Shown: positions 1 to 8,628 of the stretch, one piece after another
Position numbering within the stretch: position 1 is the first letter of the stretch
How the letters are laid out: the number at the start of each line of letters is the position of its first letter
Assembly: GCA_004377355.1 (NCBI GenBank)
Contig: SOIB01000066.1
Span: 1 to 52,030, forward strand
DNA length: 52,030 nucleotides
Direction: 5' to 3'
Origin: Candidatus Stahliibacteriota bacterium
GTDB lineage: Bacteria > Hydrothermota > UBA3072
Program-made: the position numbers and the translations under genes
Notes under the pieces: generated by a model
Told to the model about the DNA's origin: nothing
The model's input: the letters and a program-made list of their open reading frames with translations, nothing else
Databases searched by the model: none

Positions 1-62
1 CAGCTCACTTATAATTTGGTGTTTTCTAATCTTTTAAAGATTGTCAATTATATATTAATAGT

Positions 63-710
63 TCATTCTGATTGAGGCAGATTTAGGTCTTCGTATAAAA
101 TATGATGATTTTCAGGTATTACCTTATACATTTCAAGGGCAAGAGCCCTTATTTCCCATAGTGCCTTTTTTGAAGCTCGAAGTTGTAGGAAATTTCGAAA
201 ACTCCTCACATTTATACTCATCATCAATTCTGTTTTAAATGATTCAGGCAGGAGATATTTTACTATGTCGTTGGGAAGTTTATACTCTGATATAAACTTA
301 TATACATTTTTAAGACAAACTGCTGTACATGTATAAAATTCATTTAGTGCTTCTTCTGGAAGGTCAGGAACCACACAATATCGTTCTACAATTTTTTTGA
401 AATCAGATAAATCTTCCGCTTTCTCTATGTCTTTATTTTTTACTATATCTTTTAAAGTAAATCTAGTAGAACGAACTGTGTAACTGGCAATTCTGTGACG
501 AACCAGTTCCTGAAGCAATGCTCTTGATACTCCTTCTATCTTAAAAGTATAAGCACAATGTTCAAAAACGGATTCGTGTCTCAACTGGATCAGTTTTCTT
601 AAAAGACTTTTGTCACTCGGACCCATTCCATCTGACTCTGAACCATGGGATACACGTGCAGCCTTAACGATCTTTTCTATTTTATCATAATCAACAAGTT
701 CGACTTTCAT
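63..710 (-). CDS. thyX: Flavin-dependent thymidylate synthase ThyX
   Basis: Makes dTMP from dUMP with methylene-tetrahydrofolate, FAD and NADPH, replacing ThyA. At 215 residues it has normal family length. The ThyX signature RHRX7S is seen as RHRIASYTVRS near residue 71-81. The N-terminal RVSHGSES stretch and the helix ending in LRASKKALWEIR near residue 178-189 match the fold's flavin- and dUMP-binding parts. The ATG overlaps the stop of the adenosyltransferase gene by one base (TGATG), so the two genes are probably translationally coupled and share the promoter ahead of position 1207. No thyA gene is in the window. The family call is secure. Confidence 0.95.
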   Translation of the reverse strand: MKVELVDYDKIEKIVKAARVSHGSESDGMGPSDKSLLRKLIQLRHESVFEHCAYTFKIEGVSRALLQELVRHRIASYTVRSTRFTLKDIVKNKDIEKAEDLSDFKKIVERYCVVPDLPEEALNEFYTCTAVCLKNVYKFISEYKLPNDIVKYLLPESFKTELMMSINVRSFRNFLQLRASKKALWEIRALALEMYKVIPENHHILYEDLNLPQSE

Positions 711-1207
711 CAGTATTCAATCCCTTTTCTCGCTTTTATGCCTTTCCTATAATAATGTTTTATTTCCTTCATATCTGTTACCATGTCTGCTTTTTGAATC
801 ATTTTTTTTGTTGCGCTCCTCCCAGTAAGAATTACTTCCATCTTATCAGGTATTAAATCGAGTATTTCAAGGATTTCCTCTTCTGAAACAAGACCCTTGC
901 TCACAGCAGGGTTTATCTCATCTAAAACTAAAATATTATACAATCTTTTATCCATTATTTCTCTTACCCGTTCTAACCCCTTCTTAGCAGTGAGTTTTGC
1001 GTCCTCCGGTATTTTATCAAGAATAAAGCCGGTTCCAAAATATTCAACCGGAACTCCCAAATCCCTCAGGGGAGTATCTTCAGAAGATTCTTCTTTTTTA
1101 ATAAACCTGATGACAATTGGAGAAAATCCTGCACCTATAGCTCTTATAATAAGACCGGTGGAAGCAGTTGTCTTACCTTTTCCATCACCGGTGTATATAT
1201 GTATCAT
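710..1207 (-). CDS. cobO: Cob(I)yrinic acid a,c-diamide adenosyltransferase (BtuR/CobO type)
   Basis: Transfers the 5'-deoxyadenosyl group of ATP to cobalt(I) corrinoids, the last step in making adenosylcobalamin. The 165-residue protein opens with the family P-loop GDGKGKTT at residues 7-14, and LDEINPAV near residue 94-101 is the Walker B region. No other cobalamin genes are nearby, so salvage rather than complete synthesis is plausible (inference). It leads the cobO-thyX pair. A TATAAT box ends 7 bases before the ATG and no Shine-Dalgarno site is visible, which suggests a leaderless mRNA. The short N-terminus places the P-loop immediately after the start, as in compact members of this family. 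Confidence 0.9.
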   Translation of the reverse strand: MIHIYTGDGKGKTTASTGLIIRAIGAGFSPIVIRFIKKEESSEDTPLRDLGVPVEYFGTGFILDKIPEDAKLTAKKGLERVREIMDKRLYNILVLDEINPAVSKGLVSEEEILEILDLIPDKMEVILTGRSATKKMIQKADMVTDMKEIKHYYRKGIKARKGIEY

Positions 1208-1214
1208 CTATTAT

Positions 1215-1242
1215 ATTATATCTAAAACCCTACATAATTCAA
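1215..1242 (-). promoter_or_regulatory. Promoter of cobO-thyX, leaderless geometry
   Basis: On the minus strand TTGAAT (1242-1237), a 16-base spacer and TATAAT (1220-1215) form a sigma-70-type promoter. The -10 box ends 7 bases before the cobO ATG at 1207, so transcription would begin at or next to the start codon. Seen in sequence; start site inferred from spacing. Confidence 0.55.
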
Positions 1243-1305
1243 GATAATTAATTCTATATATCCCCAAATTTAAATCAAAACTTAAATAATTATTATATTT
1301 ACACC

Positions 1306-1335
1306 TTGACATTTCTTTGATTAACCTAATATATA
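1306..1335 (+). promoter_or_regulatory. Promoter of the sensor kinase gene, leaderless geometry
   Basis: TTGACA (1306-1311), an 18-base spacer and TATATA (1330-1335) lie on the plus strand. The predicted start is about 1341-1343, on the ATG of the kinase. This argues for ATG 1341 as the start, because the upstream TTG codon at 1317 would fall inside the promoter. Confidence 0.55.
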
Positions 1336-1340
1336 ACGGT

Positions 1341-2414
1341 ATGGAAGAGGTCTTAAAGGAATTATTTCAGGGCATAAGTGAAAAAGAATTTGAGGAAATA
1401 AAACCTTTATTCAAACTAGTATATTTTCCAAAGGGAACCCCTCTTATAAAAGAAGGAGAATGGGGGGATGAAGTATATATACTTAAAACGGGTAGTGTTG
1501 TCGTAATTAAAAAGGGTCAGGTGTTAGCAGAACTAACATCTGGAGATATTATAGGTGAAATGTCTCCTCTTGAAAAAAAGCCAAGGTCAGCAACAGTTGT
1601 GGCTACTGAAAACATAGAACTCTTTGAGACCAACAAGGATAGCTTTTTTAACCTGCTTAAAACAAAACCCATGCTTGCTATTGGGTTACTTAAGACACTT
1701 TCAGGAAGAATCAGGAAAATGGATGTGGAGATTGTTGATAGGGAACTTCAAGAGGAAAGACTTGCCACACTGGGAAAATTAGGTTCTACTATTGTCCATG
1801 ACTTGAAATCTCCCCTTACTGCAATAAAGGGTTATACTTCGATGCTAAAGGAAGACCTAAAAGACTCAAAACTTAAAGAATATGTTAAATCCATAGAAAA
1901 TTCACTTACTTTTATATTTAGTTTTATTGAGGATATACTCGAATTCGGTAGAGATAAGAGAAGCATAAATATCCAGAAAATTAACCTTTCCTGGTTCTTT
2001 AATGAAATAGTTGAATTATTCACAGGGAGTATTGATAGGGATAAAATAAAGCTAAACGTAAATGTCCCTGAGGAGTTAGAAGGGTACTTTGATCTATCAA
2101 AAATGAAAAGGGTTTTCTTGAATCTCTTAAAGAACAGCAGTGAAGCTATTCAAGGTGAAGGAAAGATTGATATAGAAGCAAAAGAGATAAAAAACGGTAT
2201 CATAATTACCGTTTCAGATAACGGAAAAGGAATACCTGAGAATATAATTGACAGAATATTCGATCCATTCTTCACATATGGTAAGTCGGGGTCAGGACTT
2301 GGAATGACAGTCGTAAAGAAGGTAGTAGAAGACCATAACGGAAAGATTGAAGTAAAAAGTAAAGAAGGCAAAGGTACAACCTATACTATAACTATCAGTT
2401 ATCCAGAGATTTAA
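1341..2414 (+). CDS. Histidine kinase with N-terminal cyclic-nucleotide-binding-type domain
   Basis: Soluble sensor kinase of about 357 residues from ATG 1341; a TTG at 1317 would add eight. Residues 1-120 are a CRP/CAP-type beta-roll, with the phosphate-binding-cassette-like stretch GEMSPLEKKPRSATV. A short helix leads to the H-box VHDLKSPLTAIKG (phospho-acceptor His), then the ATP-binding domain with N-box NLLKNSSEAI, G1 box DNGKGIP, F-box FDPFFT and G2 box GSGLGMTVVK. No membrane segment or receiver domain is present, and no response regulator is adjacent, so it is an orphan. The input domain resembles the two CRP-like proteins at 5576-6984, suggesting a common small-molecule signal (inference). 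Whether it binds a nucleotide cannot be told. Confidence 0.88.
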   Translation: MEEVLKELFQGISEKEFEEIKPLFKLVYFPKGTPLIKEGEWGDEVYILKTGSVVVIKKGQVLAELTSGDIIGEMSPLEKKPRSATVVATENIELFETNKDSFFNLLKTKPMLAIGLLKTLSGRIRKMDVEIVDRELQEERLATLGKLGSTIVHDLKSPLTAIKGYTSMLKEDLKDSKLKEYVKSIENSLTFIFSFIEDILEFGRDKRSINIQKINLSWFFNEIVELFTGSIDRDKIKLNVNVPEELEGYFDLSKMKRVFLNLLKNSSEAIQGEGKIDIEAKEIKNGIIITVSDNGKGIPENIIDRIFDPFFTYGKSGSGLGMTVVKKVVEDHNGKIEVKSKEGKGTTYTITISYPEI

Positions 2415-3156
2415 TTAAAATAATTTTAATAAATATAAAAAGTTCCCAATCTGTTTCACAGCTTATAATTCTTTAAATTCTACTTTTACTTCATAAACTT
2501 TCTATAGTTTTTTATAAAAAATTACATAATTATAACTCTACCTATCCTTATAATCTCCCTATTCTCGAGTTTTATAAAGTAAATACCACTCTTTAAATCC
2601 TTTATTGCAAATGAAAATTCGTTTTGTCCCCGCTACACTACCTCTAAATATAGTGTTATCTCCAACCTGCTCCATATCAGCTATTGCACAATTGATCCTT
2701 TCCCTAATAATTTTATTCAATTTTTCACTGTGTCTTCTCTTCTTACTCTAATCTTTGTAGTTATTATTTACAATTCTTTCTCTGTGACCTCTATACCGAA
2801 CAATATAGTCGTAGCAGTGATGTCTCTTTAGATGGCAGAAGATTGAATATAGAAGACTGAAGCAGGAGAAACTACCCAACCTCGAACTCTTTGAAGCAAT
2901 GATATCTTTCCTACAAGAAAGAAAAAATCTTTTCCCATTGTACCTTGCGCTCTTTGTGAGAGAAAAATGGGGAGGGATAGGCAATAACTCCTTTCCCTTG
3001 ACAGAAATAACAATTTTGATAGGTTTAAAGTATGAAAAAATCGCTTCTTATCATCCATCGATTAAATAAACTAAAGGCTTATGGATATTTTAGATTGATT
3101 TTGAAAATCGCTGTTTTCAGTTTCTATATAATACCCTTTCATTTGAGATATAATTA
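2415..3156. other. 742-bp region without an intact gene
   Basis: Only the degraded sorting-domain remnant (2522-2720, separate entry) is recognisable. From 2777 to 2795 the minus strand carries a fragment of the CACAGAG-type interspersed sequence also seen near 11192 and 49516. Two overlapping short minus-strand reading frames (2748-3058) use unlikely protein sequence and I do not consider them genes. Just before the next gene, an inverted repeat TGAAAA-N6-TTTTCA near 3102-3120 and a TATAAT at 3127-3132 may be operator and promoter parts for the nicotinate phosphoribosyltransferase gene; no well-spaced -35 box is seen. Confidence 0.5.
2522..2720 (-). pseudogene. Remnant of a secreted protein with C-terminal sorting (T9SS type A-like) domain
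   Basis: Reading the minus strand from about 2620 to the TAA at 2522-2524 gives a clean tail with DLKSGIYFIKLENREII followed by a short basic, hydrophobic end. This is the typical last 30 residues of Por-secretion sorting domains (pattern dLxsGiYfvkle...kkvvi). Upstream, the related stretch GDNTIFRGSVAGT continues in another frame, and stops interrupt both frames, so a frameshift near 2625-2632 and loss of the N-terminal part are evident. No start codon or signal peptide remains. The tail match is seen directly; the decayed-gene reading is inference. Confidence 0.5.
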
Positions 3157-4314
3157 ATGCAAATTCAAGCCTCTTTAAAAGAAATCTTGGCAGGAAAGAC
3201 AACTGATGTTTATTTTATAAGAGCCCAGGAGATACTAAAATCAGAAAATAAGAATCCTGAAGTTACAGCAGAAATCTGGACTAAGAATCTACCGGAAAAT
3301 TATAAATGGGGAATATTCACTGGATTAGAAGAAGCTTTATTTCTATTTAAGGATTTGAATATTGATATATGGGCACTTCCAGAAGGTAGTATATTCTATC
3401 ATAGAGAACCGGTTTTAACAATAAAAGGAAAATATCTTGATTTTGCTACTTTAGAAACACCCCTATTAGGCTATATCTGTCAGGCATCTGGTATTTCAAC
3501 AAAAGCAGCACGATGCAAGGTTGCTGCAAAAGACAGGAAAATACTGTCCTTTGGCGCAAGGAGAATGCATCCCTCACTAACTCCATTAATAGATAGATAT
3601 GCATATTTGGGAGGAGTGGATGGTGTATCTGCTGTTCTATCAGGAGAAAGATTGAATATAAAACCACAAGGAACAATTCCACATTCTGTAATCATCATCC
3701 TGGGTGATACAGTCAAGGGCGCAAAAGCATATGATAAAGCAATTACAGAGGAAATCCCGAGAATTATTCTTGTTGATACATTCAGCGACGAGAAAGTAGA
3801 AACCCTTAGAGTTGCTAAGGCTCTGGGAAAAAAGCTTGACGCTGTCAGAATCGATACTCCATCCTCAAGAAGAGGTAGTCTTCTGGAAATTGCCCGGGAA
3901 TTAAGAGAAGAACTCGACCTTCATAACTATAAAAATGTTGGAATATTTGCAAGTGGAGGGTTGAACGAATATAATATAGTCAATCTCAACCAATGGGTTG
4001 ACGGATATGGTATTGGCACCTGCCTTTCCAATGCTACCACTATTAACTTTAGCCTGGATATTGTTGAAATAGAGGGTAAACCTATAACAAAAAAAGGGAA
4101 AACGTCAGGAATGAAAATGGTTTTTGAATGCACAAGATGTGGAATGAGAAAAATTACTATCAACAAAGATATTATCAGTAAATGTGAATGTGGAAATCCA
4201 ATAAAATCGTTAACTCAAAAAATAATAGAAAATGGAAGAGCAATAAAAGAACCTGAAACTATTAATGATATAAGAAAAAGAGTGTTAACTGAAATAAATT
4301 ATTTAGATGTATAA
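3157..4314 (+). CDS. pncB: Nicotinate phosphoribosyltransferase (archaeal-type, with zinc knuckle)
   Basis: Converts nicotinate and PRPP to nicotinate mononucleotide, first step of the Preiss-Handler route to NAD. The 385-residue protein shows LSFGARRMHP near residue 128, DGVSAVLSGE near 154, a phosphate loop region GTIPHSVIIILGD near 172 and ASGGLNEYNI near 265, all characteristic of the family. The C-terminus carries a CTRCG...CECG four-cysteine knuckle like the zinc domain of Thermoplasma-type enzymes. Its last codons overlap serS by 8 bases. No strong Shine-Dalgarno site precedes the ATG. PncC, another pyridine-nucleotide salvage enzyme, lies at 45534, and nicotinamide recycling through PncC would feed this enzyme (inference). 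Confidence 0.92.
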   Translation: MQIQASLKEILAGKTTDVYFIRAQEILKSENKNPEVTAEIWTKNLPENYKWGIFTGLEEALFLFKDLNIDIWALPEGSIFYHREPVLTIKGKYLDFATLETPLLGYICQASGISTKAARCKVAAKDRKILSFGARRMHPSLTPLIDRYAYLGGVDGVSAVLSGERLNIKPQGTIPHSVIIILGDTVKGAKAYDKAITEEIPRIILVDTFSDEKVETLRVAKALGKKLDAVRIDTPSSRRGSLLEIARELREELDLHNYKNVGIFASGGLNEYNIVNLNQWVDGYGIGTCLSNATTINFSLDIVEIEGKPITKKGKTSGMKMVFECTRCGMRKITINKDIISKCECGNPIKSLTQKIIENGRAIKEPETINDIRKRVLTEINYLDV

Positions 4315-5554
4315 TATAAGATTTGTAGAAGAGCACATAGAAGAACTAAAGGAAGTCTCAGAGAAAAAAGGACTCTCCTTAGACTTTCAAGGATTTAGAA
4401 AATTAAACAAGGAGAGAAAATCTTTGAAGGGTGAAGTTGATGAATTCCGTAGAGAAAAGAATAAGAAGGGGCAAAAGGTTGGAGAACTAAAAAGAGAAGG
4501 AAAAGATGCTTCATCATTATTGTCAGAACTTGAGGACTTGAAGAAAGGAGTGACAAAAAAAGAAAAGGAATTAAAAGAGATTCAAAAGAAGGTAAACGAT
4601 TTCATTTCCTGGATACCAAACAGAGTTCATCCTTCAGTTAATTCTGAACCCACAGTTATAAAGGAGCCCACTGGAATTAAAAAATTCTCCTTCACACCAA
4701 TTGATCATATTAACCTCGGAAAATCTCTTGGAATTCTTGATTTTCAGCTAGCCTCTACTGTTGCAGGTAGCCATTTTGCTCTATATAAGGGCAAGGGTGC
4801 TATCCTTGAAAGGGCTTTAATTAACTTTATGTTAGATCTACATACAAAGCGTCATGGATATACAGAAATCTTTCCTCCTTTCCTGGTTAATGAATATTCG
4901 ATGTTCACAACGGGTCAGCTCCCGAAAATGAGAGATGATATGTATATAACAAAAAGGGATGGGCTTTTCTTAAATCCTACTGCAGAGGTCCCTTTAACTA
5001 ACATTCTCGCCAATAAAATACTGGAAAAAGAAGAAATTCCAATCAAATATTGTGCTTATAGTGCTTGTTTTAGAAGGGAAGCTGGTTCCTATGGAAAAGA
5101 AACCAAGGGGTTACTACGGATTCACCAATTCAATAAAGTTGAACTTGTGAACTTTGTTCACCCTGAAGAATCCTATAATACACTTGAGCATTTATTAAAA
5201 GAAGCATTGGTTGTAATTGAACTTCTTGATTTACCACATCGTGTAATTCAGTTATCTATTAACGAACTATCTTTTGCTTCCGCAAAAACCTACGATATTG
5301 AAGTGTATGCACCCGGGGTAGATAAATGGCTTGAAGTCTCCTCTATAAGTAATTTTGAGGATTTTCAGGCCAGAAGAGCCGGGATCAGGATAAAAGAAAA
5401 GGGGGGAACAATACATATTCATACACTAAATGCATCTGGTGTTGCTACACCAAGACTTCTGGTTTCTCTTATGGAAAACTATCAGACAGATAAAGGGGAA
5501 ATTATTATTCCAGATCCTCTAATTCCTTACACTGATTTTGAAAAGATAGGTTGA
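4307..5554 (+). CDS. serS: Seryl-tRNA synthetase
   Basis: Class II aminoacyl-tRNA synthetase charging tRNA-Ser and tRNA-Sec, 415 residues, full length. Residues 1-100 are the long antiparallel coiled coil that grips the tRNA variable arm, rich in Lys and Glu. The catalytic domain contains LNPTAEVPLTN, motif 2 FRREAGSYGKETKGLLR and motif 3 ASGVATPRLLVSLMENYQ. In motif 3 the usual small-residue sequence before the catalytic Arg is ATPR rather than the common AVGR, still with Arg in place. The start overlaps the preceding gene by 8 bases, so the pair forms an operon. It ends convergently 21 bases from the CRP-like gene at 5576. Confidence 0.96.
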   Translation: MYNIRFVEEHIEELKEVSEKKGLSLDFQGFRKLNKERKSLKGEVDEFRREKNKKGQKVGELKREGKDASSLLSELEDLKKGVTKKEKELKEIQKKVNDFISWIPNRVHPSVNSEPTVIKEPTGIKKFSFTPIDHINLGKSLGILDFQLASTVAGSHFALYKGKGAILERALINFMLDLHTKRHGYTEIFPPFLVNEYSMFTTGQLPKMRDDMYITKRDGLFLNPTAEVPLTNILANKILEKEEIPIKYCAYSACFRREAGSYGKETKGLLRIHQFNKVELVNFVHPEESYNTLEHLLKEALVVIELLDLPHRVIQLSINELSFASAKTYDIEVYAPGVDKWLEVSSISNFEDFQARRAGIRIKEKGGTIHIHTLNASGVATPRLLVSLMENYQTDKGEIIIPDPLIPYTDFEKIG

Positions 5555-5575
5555 ATTAAAACTATTCTCTTAATC

Positions 5576-6265
5576 CTATAGTTCAAACTTTTTGCTAAGA
5601 GAAGCTATGTCTTCAAATTCCTTAAGCCTTTCGCACTCCTCCTGAATTATAACAAGTTCTTCAAATTCATCGAGCTTTTCCATAGAGTTTATTATAATCG
5701 CTTCATCAACTTCAATAATATCTTCCTTTTTAAGTTTTTTGAGAAAATCTTTTACTTTAGAGGGCTCAAGAGCCAATATAACAGATATTTCTTCAACATC
5801 AGAAGATATTCCAGTATCAATATTAACTCCAGTACCTGTATCATTCTTCTTTGCCCTATATTTTAGATAGCGAATGAATCGTATTATATCGTTCGGAATA
5901 CCATGATATATCCACATTTCATTAACCCTTCTAATACGATGTGTAAGTGTACTTATAGTATATTTAATAAAAGGATTTTCGTTAATTTTTGAGAGAAAAG
6001 CATCTCTATCTACAATAATTAGTTCAGTATCAGTCTCCGCGATTGCTGAGGCTGAACGGGGCCTTTTATCCAGCACAGCCATTTCTCCAAAAAATGAACC
6101 TTCACCCAGAAATGCCAGGGTCTTTTCTTCACCATTATCCATTTCCTTGACAATTCTTACTTTACCAGATTTTATAAGATACATTTCATCATCCAGATCC
6201 CCCTCACGAAATAAGGTTTCTCTTGCTTTCAGTATCCTTTCGTACCCGATATTCTTTAATTCCAA
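5576..6265 (-). CDS. CRP-like cyclic-nucleotide-binding-domain protein, paralogue A
   Basis: A 229-residue protein. Residues 1-125 are a CAP-type beta-roll with phosphate-binding-cassette-like GEMAVLDKRPRSASA. The following helical part ends in a region (EEISVILALEPSKVKDFLKKL) that could be the winged helix-turn-helix of a CRP/FNR regulator, though it is divergent. It is the tandem paralogue of the gene at 6343: the first 120 residues are near identical between the two, the C-terminal halves are diverged, and A carries a longer tail (res 205-229). A possible role is transcription control by a small ligand or redox signal. No cysteines typical of FNR are seen. Ligand and target are unknown. 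Confidence 0.8.
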   Translation of the reverse strand: MELKNIGYERILKARETLFREGDLDDEMYLIKSGKVRIVKEMDNGEEKTLAFLGEGSFFGEMAVLDKRPRSASAIAETDTELIIVDRDAFLSKINENPFIKYTISTLTHRIRRVNEMWIYHGIPNDIIRFIRYLKYRAKKNDTGTGVNIDTGISSDVEEISVILALEPSKVKDFLKKLKKEDIIEVDEAIIINSMEKLDEFEELVIIQEECERLKEFEDIASLSKKFEL

Positions 6266-6342
6266 TTAAACCCTCTGAAAATGAATAACTTTTACCTTAT
6301 TATTTGATTAATAAACTATAAAATAAGGTTATAATAGGAATG

Positions 6343-6984
6343 CTATCTTTCGAATTCCTCCTGTAAGGCGATAAAATCTTGATATTTATTGAGTTTTTCC
6401 ATTGATTTTATTATTATAGTATCTTGAAGTTCAACAATATTATACTTTGTTAATCTATTCAGAAATTCTTTTATTTTATTAGAATCCAGACCTATCATAT
6501 TCGTAATTTCCTTTCCATGTATATCTATACCTGTATCAATGTACTCTCCTGTTCCTTTGTCGTTCTTTCTTCCTTTATCACTTAGATAATGGATAAAACG
6601 CATTTGTTCATTATGAACTGAAACATACTTTAGCATATCATCAGTCTTTCTAAGGCGTTCGGTAAGTGTTAATATAACATATTTAATAAAGGGATTTTCA
6701 TTAATTTTACGAAGAAAAACATCTCTATTCACTATAATCAGTTCAGTGTCAGTTTCAGCTATTGCTGAGGCTGAACGAGGTCTTTTATCTAAAACAGCCA
6801 TTTCTCCAAAAAATGCCCCCGCTTCCAATACAGCAAGGGTCTTTTCTTCCCCTTTACTCATTTCCTTGACAATTCTTATTTTACCAGATTTTATAAGATA
6901 CATTTGATCACCCTCATCACCCTCGCGGAATAATGTTTCTTCTGCTCCCAGTGTCTTTTCGTACCCTATATCTCTCTCAGGCAT
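6343..6984 (-). CDS. CRP-like cyclic-nucleotide-binding-domain protein, paralogue B
   Basis: A 213-residue paralogue of the neighbour at 5576. It has the same beta-roll core with GEMAVLDKRPRSASA and TETDTELIIV-type strands, and the shared stretch KINENPFIKY marks the end of the ligand domain. A candidate DNA-recognition region is GKEITNMIGLDSNKIKEFLNRL near residue 155-176. The start follows a clear AGAGGAGGT-type Shine-Dalgarno in the 12-base gap after efp. It therefore lies immediately downstream of efp and is probably cotranscribed with pepQ and efp. The 77-base gap between the paralogues is AT-rich. Tandem duplication followed by C-terminal divergence is the simplest explanation. Confidence 0.8.
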   Translation of the reverse strand: MPERDIGYEKTLGAEETLFREGDEGDQMYLIKSGKIRIVKEMSKGEEKTLAVLEAGAFFGEMAVLDKRPRSASAIAETDTELIIVNRDVFLRKINENPFIKYVILTLTERLRKTDDMLKYVSVHNEQMRFIHYLSDKGRKNDKGTGEYIDTGIDIHGKEITNMIGLDSNKIKEFLNRLTKYNIVELQDTIIIKSMEKLNKYQDFIALQEEFER

Positions 6985-6996
6985 AAGACCTCCTCT

Positions 6997-7554
6997 TTAT
7001 TTCCTTTCGGAGTAATCTCCAGTTCTTGTATCTATAACTACCTCATCCCCCTCGTCAATGAATAGCGGTACTTTCACTGTAGTACCTGTCTCCAATACAG
7101 CTGGTTTTGTACCTCCCTGAGCTGTGTTGCCCTTTACACCCGGTTCAGTTGACGTAACTGTTAAAGTTACAAAATTGGGAAGTGATATTCCAAACACTCT
7201 TCCTTCTGTAATCCTCACTTTATATTCCATACCCTCTCTTAAATAAGCTTTAGTTGAACCTATCTTTGATTCTTCTATAGCATATTGCTCAAAATTTTCC
7301 ATATCCATAAAAATATAATTTATATCATCCTTATAGAGGTACTGTGTTTCTCTTTCTTCCAACTTTAACAATTCAAAATTGTCACCTTTTTTAAATGTTT
7401 GTTTAATTGTCGATCCAGTTTCAAGGTTTTTTAGAGTAGTTCGGACAAAAGCCTGTCCTTTACCTGGATTTACGTGAAGGAAATCTACCACTTCGTATAT
7501 TGATTTGTCGAATCCTATTATTAAACCCTTCCTGAGGTCACTTACTGAACCCAT
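6997..7554 (-). CDS. efp: Translation elongation factor P
   Basis: Relieves ribosome stalling at polyproline stretches. The 185-residue length and three beta-barrel domains are normal. The tip loop reads NPGKGQAF with the modifiable lysine at residue 32; no EpmA, EpmB or other modification gene is in the window. The C-terminal domain contains the family signature region EVVIDTRTGDYSER. The ATG lies one base after the stop of pepQ, so translation is probably coupled. The pairing of efp with an Xaa-Pro peptidase gene is widespread in bacteria. Downstream, 12 bases separate it from CRP-like paralogue B. Confidence 0.97.
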   Translation of the reverse strand: MGSVSDLRKGLIIGFDKSIYEVVDFLHVNPGKGQAFVRTTLKNLETGSTIKQTFKKGDNFELLKLEERETQYLYKDDINYIFMDMENFEQYAIEESKIGSTKAYLREGMEYKVRITEGRVFGISLPNFVTLTVTSTEPGVKGNTAQGGTKPAVLETGTTVKVPLFIDEGDEVVIDTRTGDYSERK

Positions 7555-7555
7555 C

Positions 7556-8626
7556 TTATAGGACTATCAATTCCCTTTCAGAGTTAGTTAATACATCACC
7601 TCTTTTATTACGAATCGCAACTATATCTTCAATACGTATACCTTGATATTCAGGTAGATATATACCAGGTTCGATTGTAAAGACCATTCCGTTTTCCACA
7701 ATTCCATTATGGTTTTTAATTGAAACAACTGGCGCCTCGTGAACATCTAAACCTACACCATGCCCTAATGAATGGGTAAAATATTTCCCATACCCACTAT
7801 TTTCTATGTAATTCCTGGCAATTCTGTCAAGGTCTTTCAATTTGGTTCCCTCTTTAGTAGCTTCTCGAGCAAGCTTTTGCGCCTGATAAACTACATCATA
7901 GAGATCCTTATCTTTATCTGTTGGAGTGCCTACGAATACAGTTCTTGTCATATCAGAAGCATAACCTCTATAATAAGTGCTAAAATCCATCACGACAAAT
8001 TCCCCTCTCTTAATCTTTTTATCTGAGGCAGTTCCATGTGGAATAGATGAACGAAATCCTGAAGCAACAATGGTATCGAATGCTACCTTTTCACCTCCCA
8101 ATTTCTTCATTCTGTATTCCAACTCGGCTGCAATCTCTATCTCTCGAACCCCAGGTTTTATATAATCTAATACTTCTAAAAATGCTTTATCACTTATCTC
8201 ACAGGCTTTTTTAATATTCTTAATCTCCTCCTTTGTCTTCTTAACTCTTAAATCTTCAATAAAAGAATCAAAACTCTTGAATTTTAACCAGTCGAACTTC
8301 TTTCTTAACTCCCAGTAGAGATTATAGGAAACGTGTCTTGATTCGAAACCTATACGGTCTTTTCTCTTTATAACTCTTTGAGTTGCAATCTCTTTAAAAT
8401 ATTTCTTCCTGGTTAAACAAACCTCTACATTATGAACCCGATCTACTACTTCACCTTGAAATCTGTAATCTGTTATCAGTTTTACCTTACGGGGAGAGAT
8501 AAAAAGAATACCGGCATCACCGGTAAATCCTGTCAAATAATATATATTCTTTAATGAAGTTACTAAGAAGCAGTCGATATTATTACTTTTAAACTTACTC
8601 TGTAATTCTTTTATTCGATCGGGCAC
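7556..8626 (-). CDS. pepQ: Xaa-Pro aminopeptidase / dipeptidase (M24 family)
   Basis: Dinuclear metallopeptidase that cleaves the bond before proline; 356 residues. Residues 1-125 are the creatinase-type N-terminal domain (FLVTSLKNIYYLTGFTGDAG). The pita-bread catalytic domain follows. Metal ligands are visible as Asp in VMDFSTYYRGYASDMT, His in HSLGHGVGLDVHE, Glu in FTIEPGIY and Glu in GIRIEDIV. The start is a GTG at 8626, just after the TAA of the TPR gene. It is cotranscribed with efp. Cytoplasmic, since no signal peptide is present. PepP and PepQ cannot be told apart on sequence alone. Confidence 0.93.
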   Translation of the reverse strand: MPDRIKELQSKFKSNNIDCFLVTSLKNIYYLTGFTGDAGILFISPRKVKLITDYRFQGEVVDRVHNVEVCLTRKKYFKEIATQRVIKRKDRIGFESRHVSYNLYWELRKKFDWLKFKSFDSFIEDLRVKKTKEEIKNIKKACEISDKAFLEVLDYIKPGVREIEIAAELEYRMKKLGGEKVAFDTIVASGFRSSIPHGTASDKKIKRGEFVVMDFSTYYRGYASDMTRTVFVGTPTDKDKDLYDVVYQAQKLAREATKEGTKLKDLDRIARNYIENSGYGKYFTHSLGHGVGLDVHEAPVVSIKNHNGIVENGMVFTIEPGIYLPEYQGIRIEDIVAIRNKRGDVLTNSERELIVL

Positions 8627-8628
8627 AA

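Noticed and set aside
2414-2430. 17-base AT-only palindrome after the sensor kinase.
   Set aside because: Stem without G-C pairs and no T run; palindromes of this kind are expected by chance in such AT-rich DNA.
2748-3058. Two overlapping minus-strand reading frames.
   Set aside because: Low-plausibility protein sequence and overlap with a repeat fragment; no start signals.
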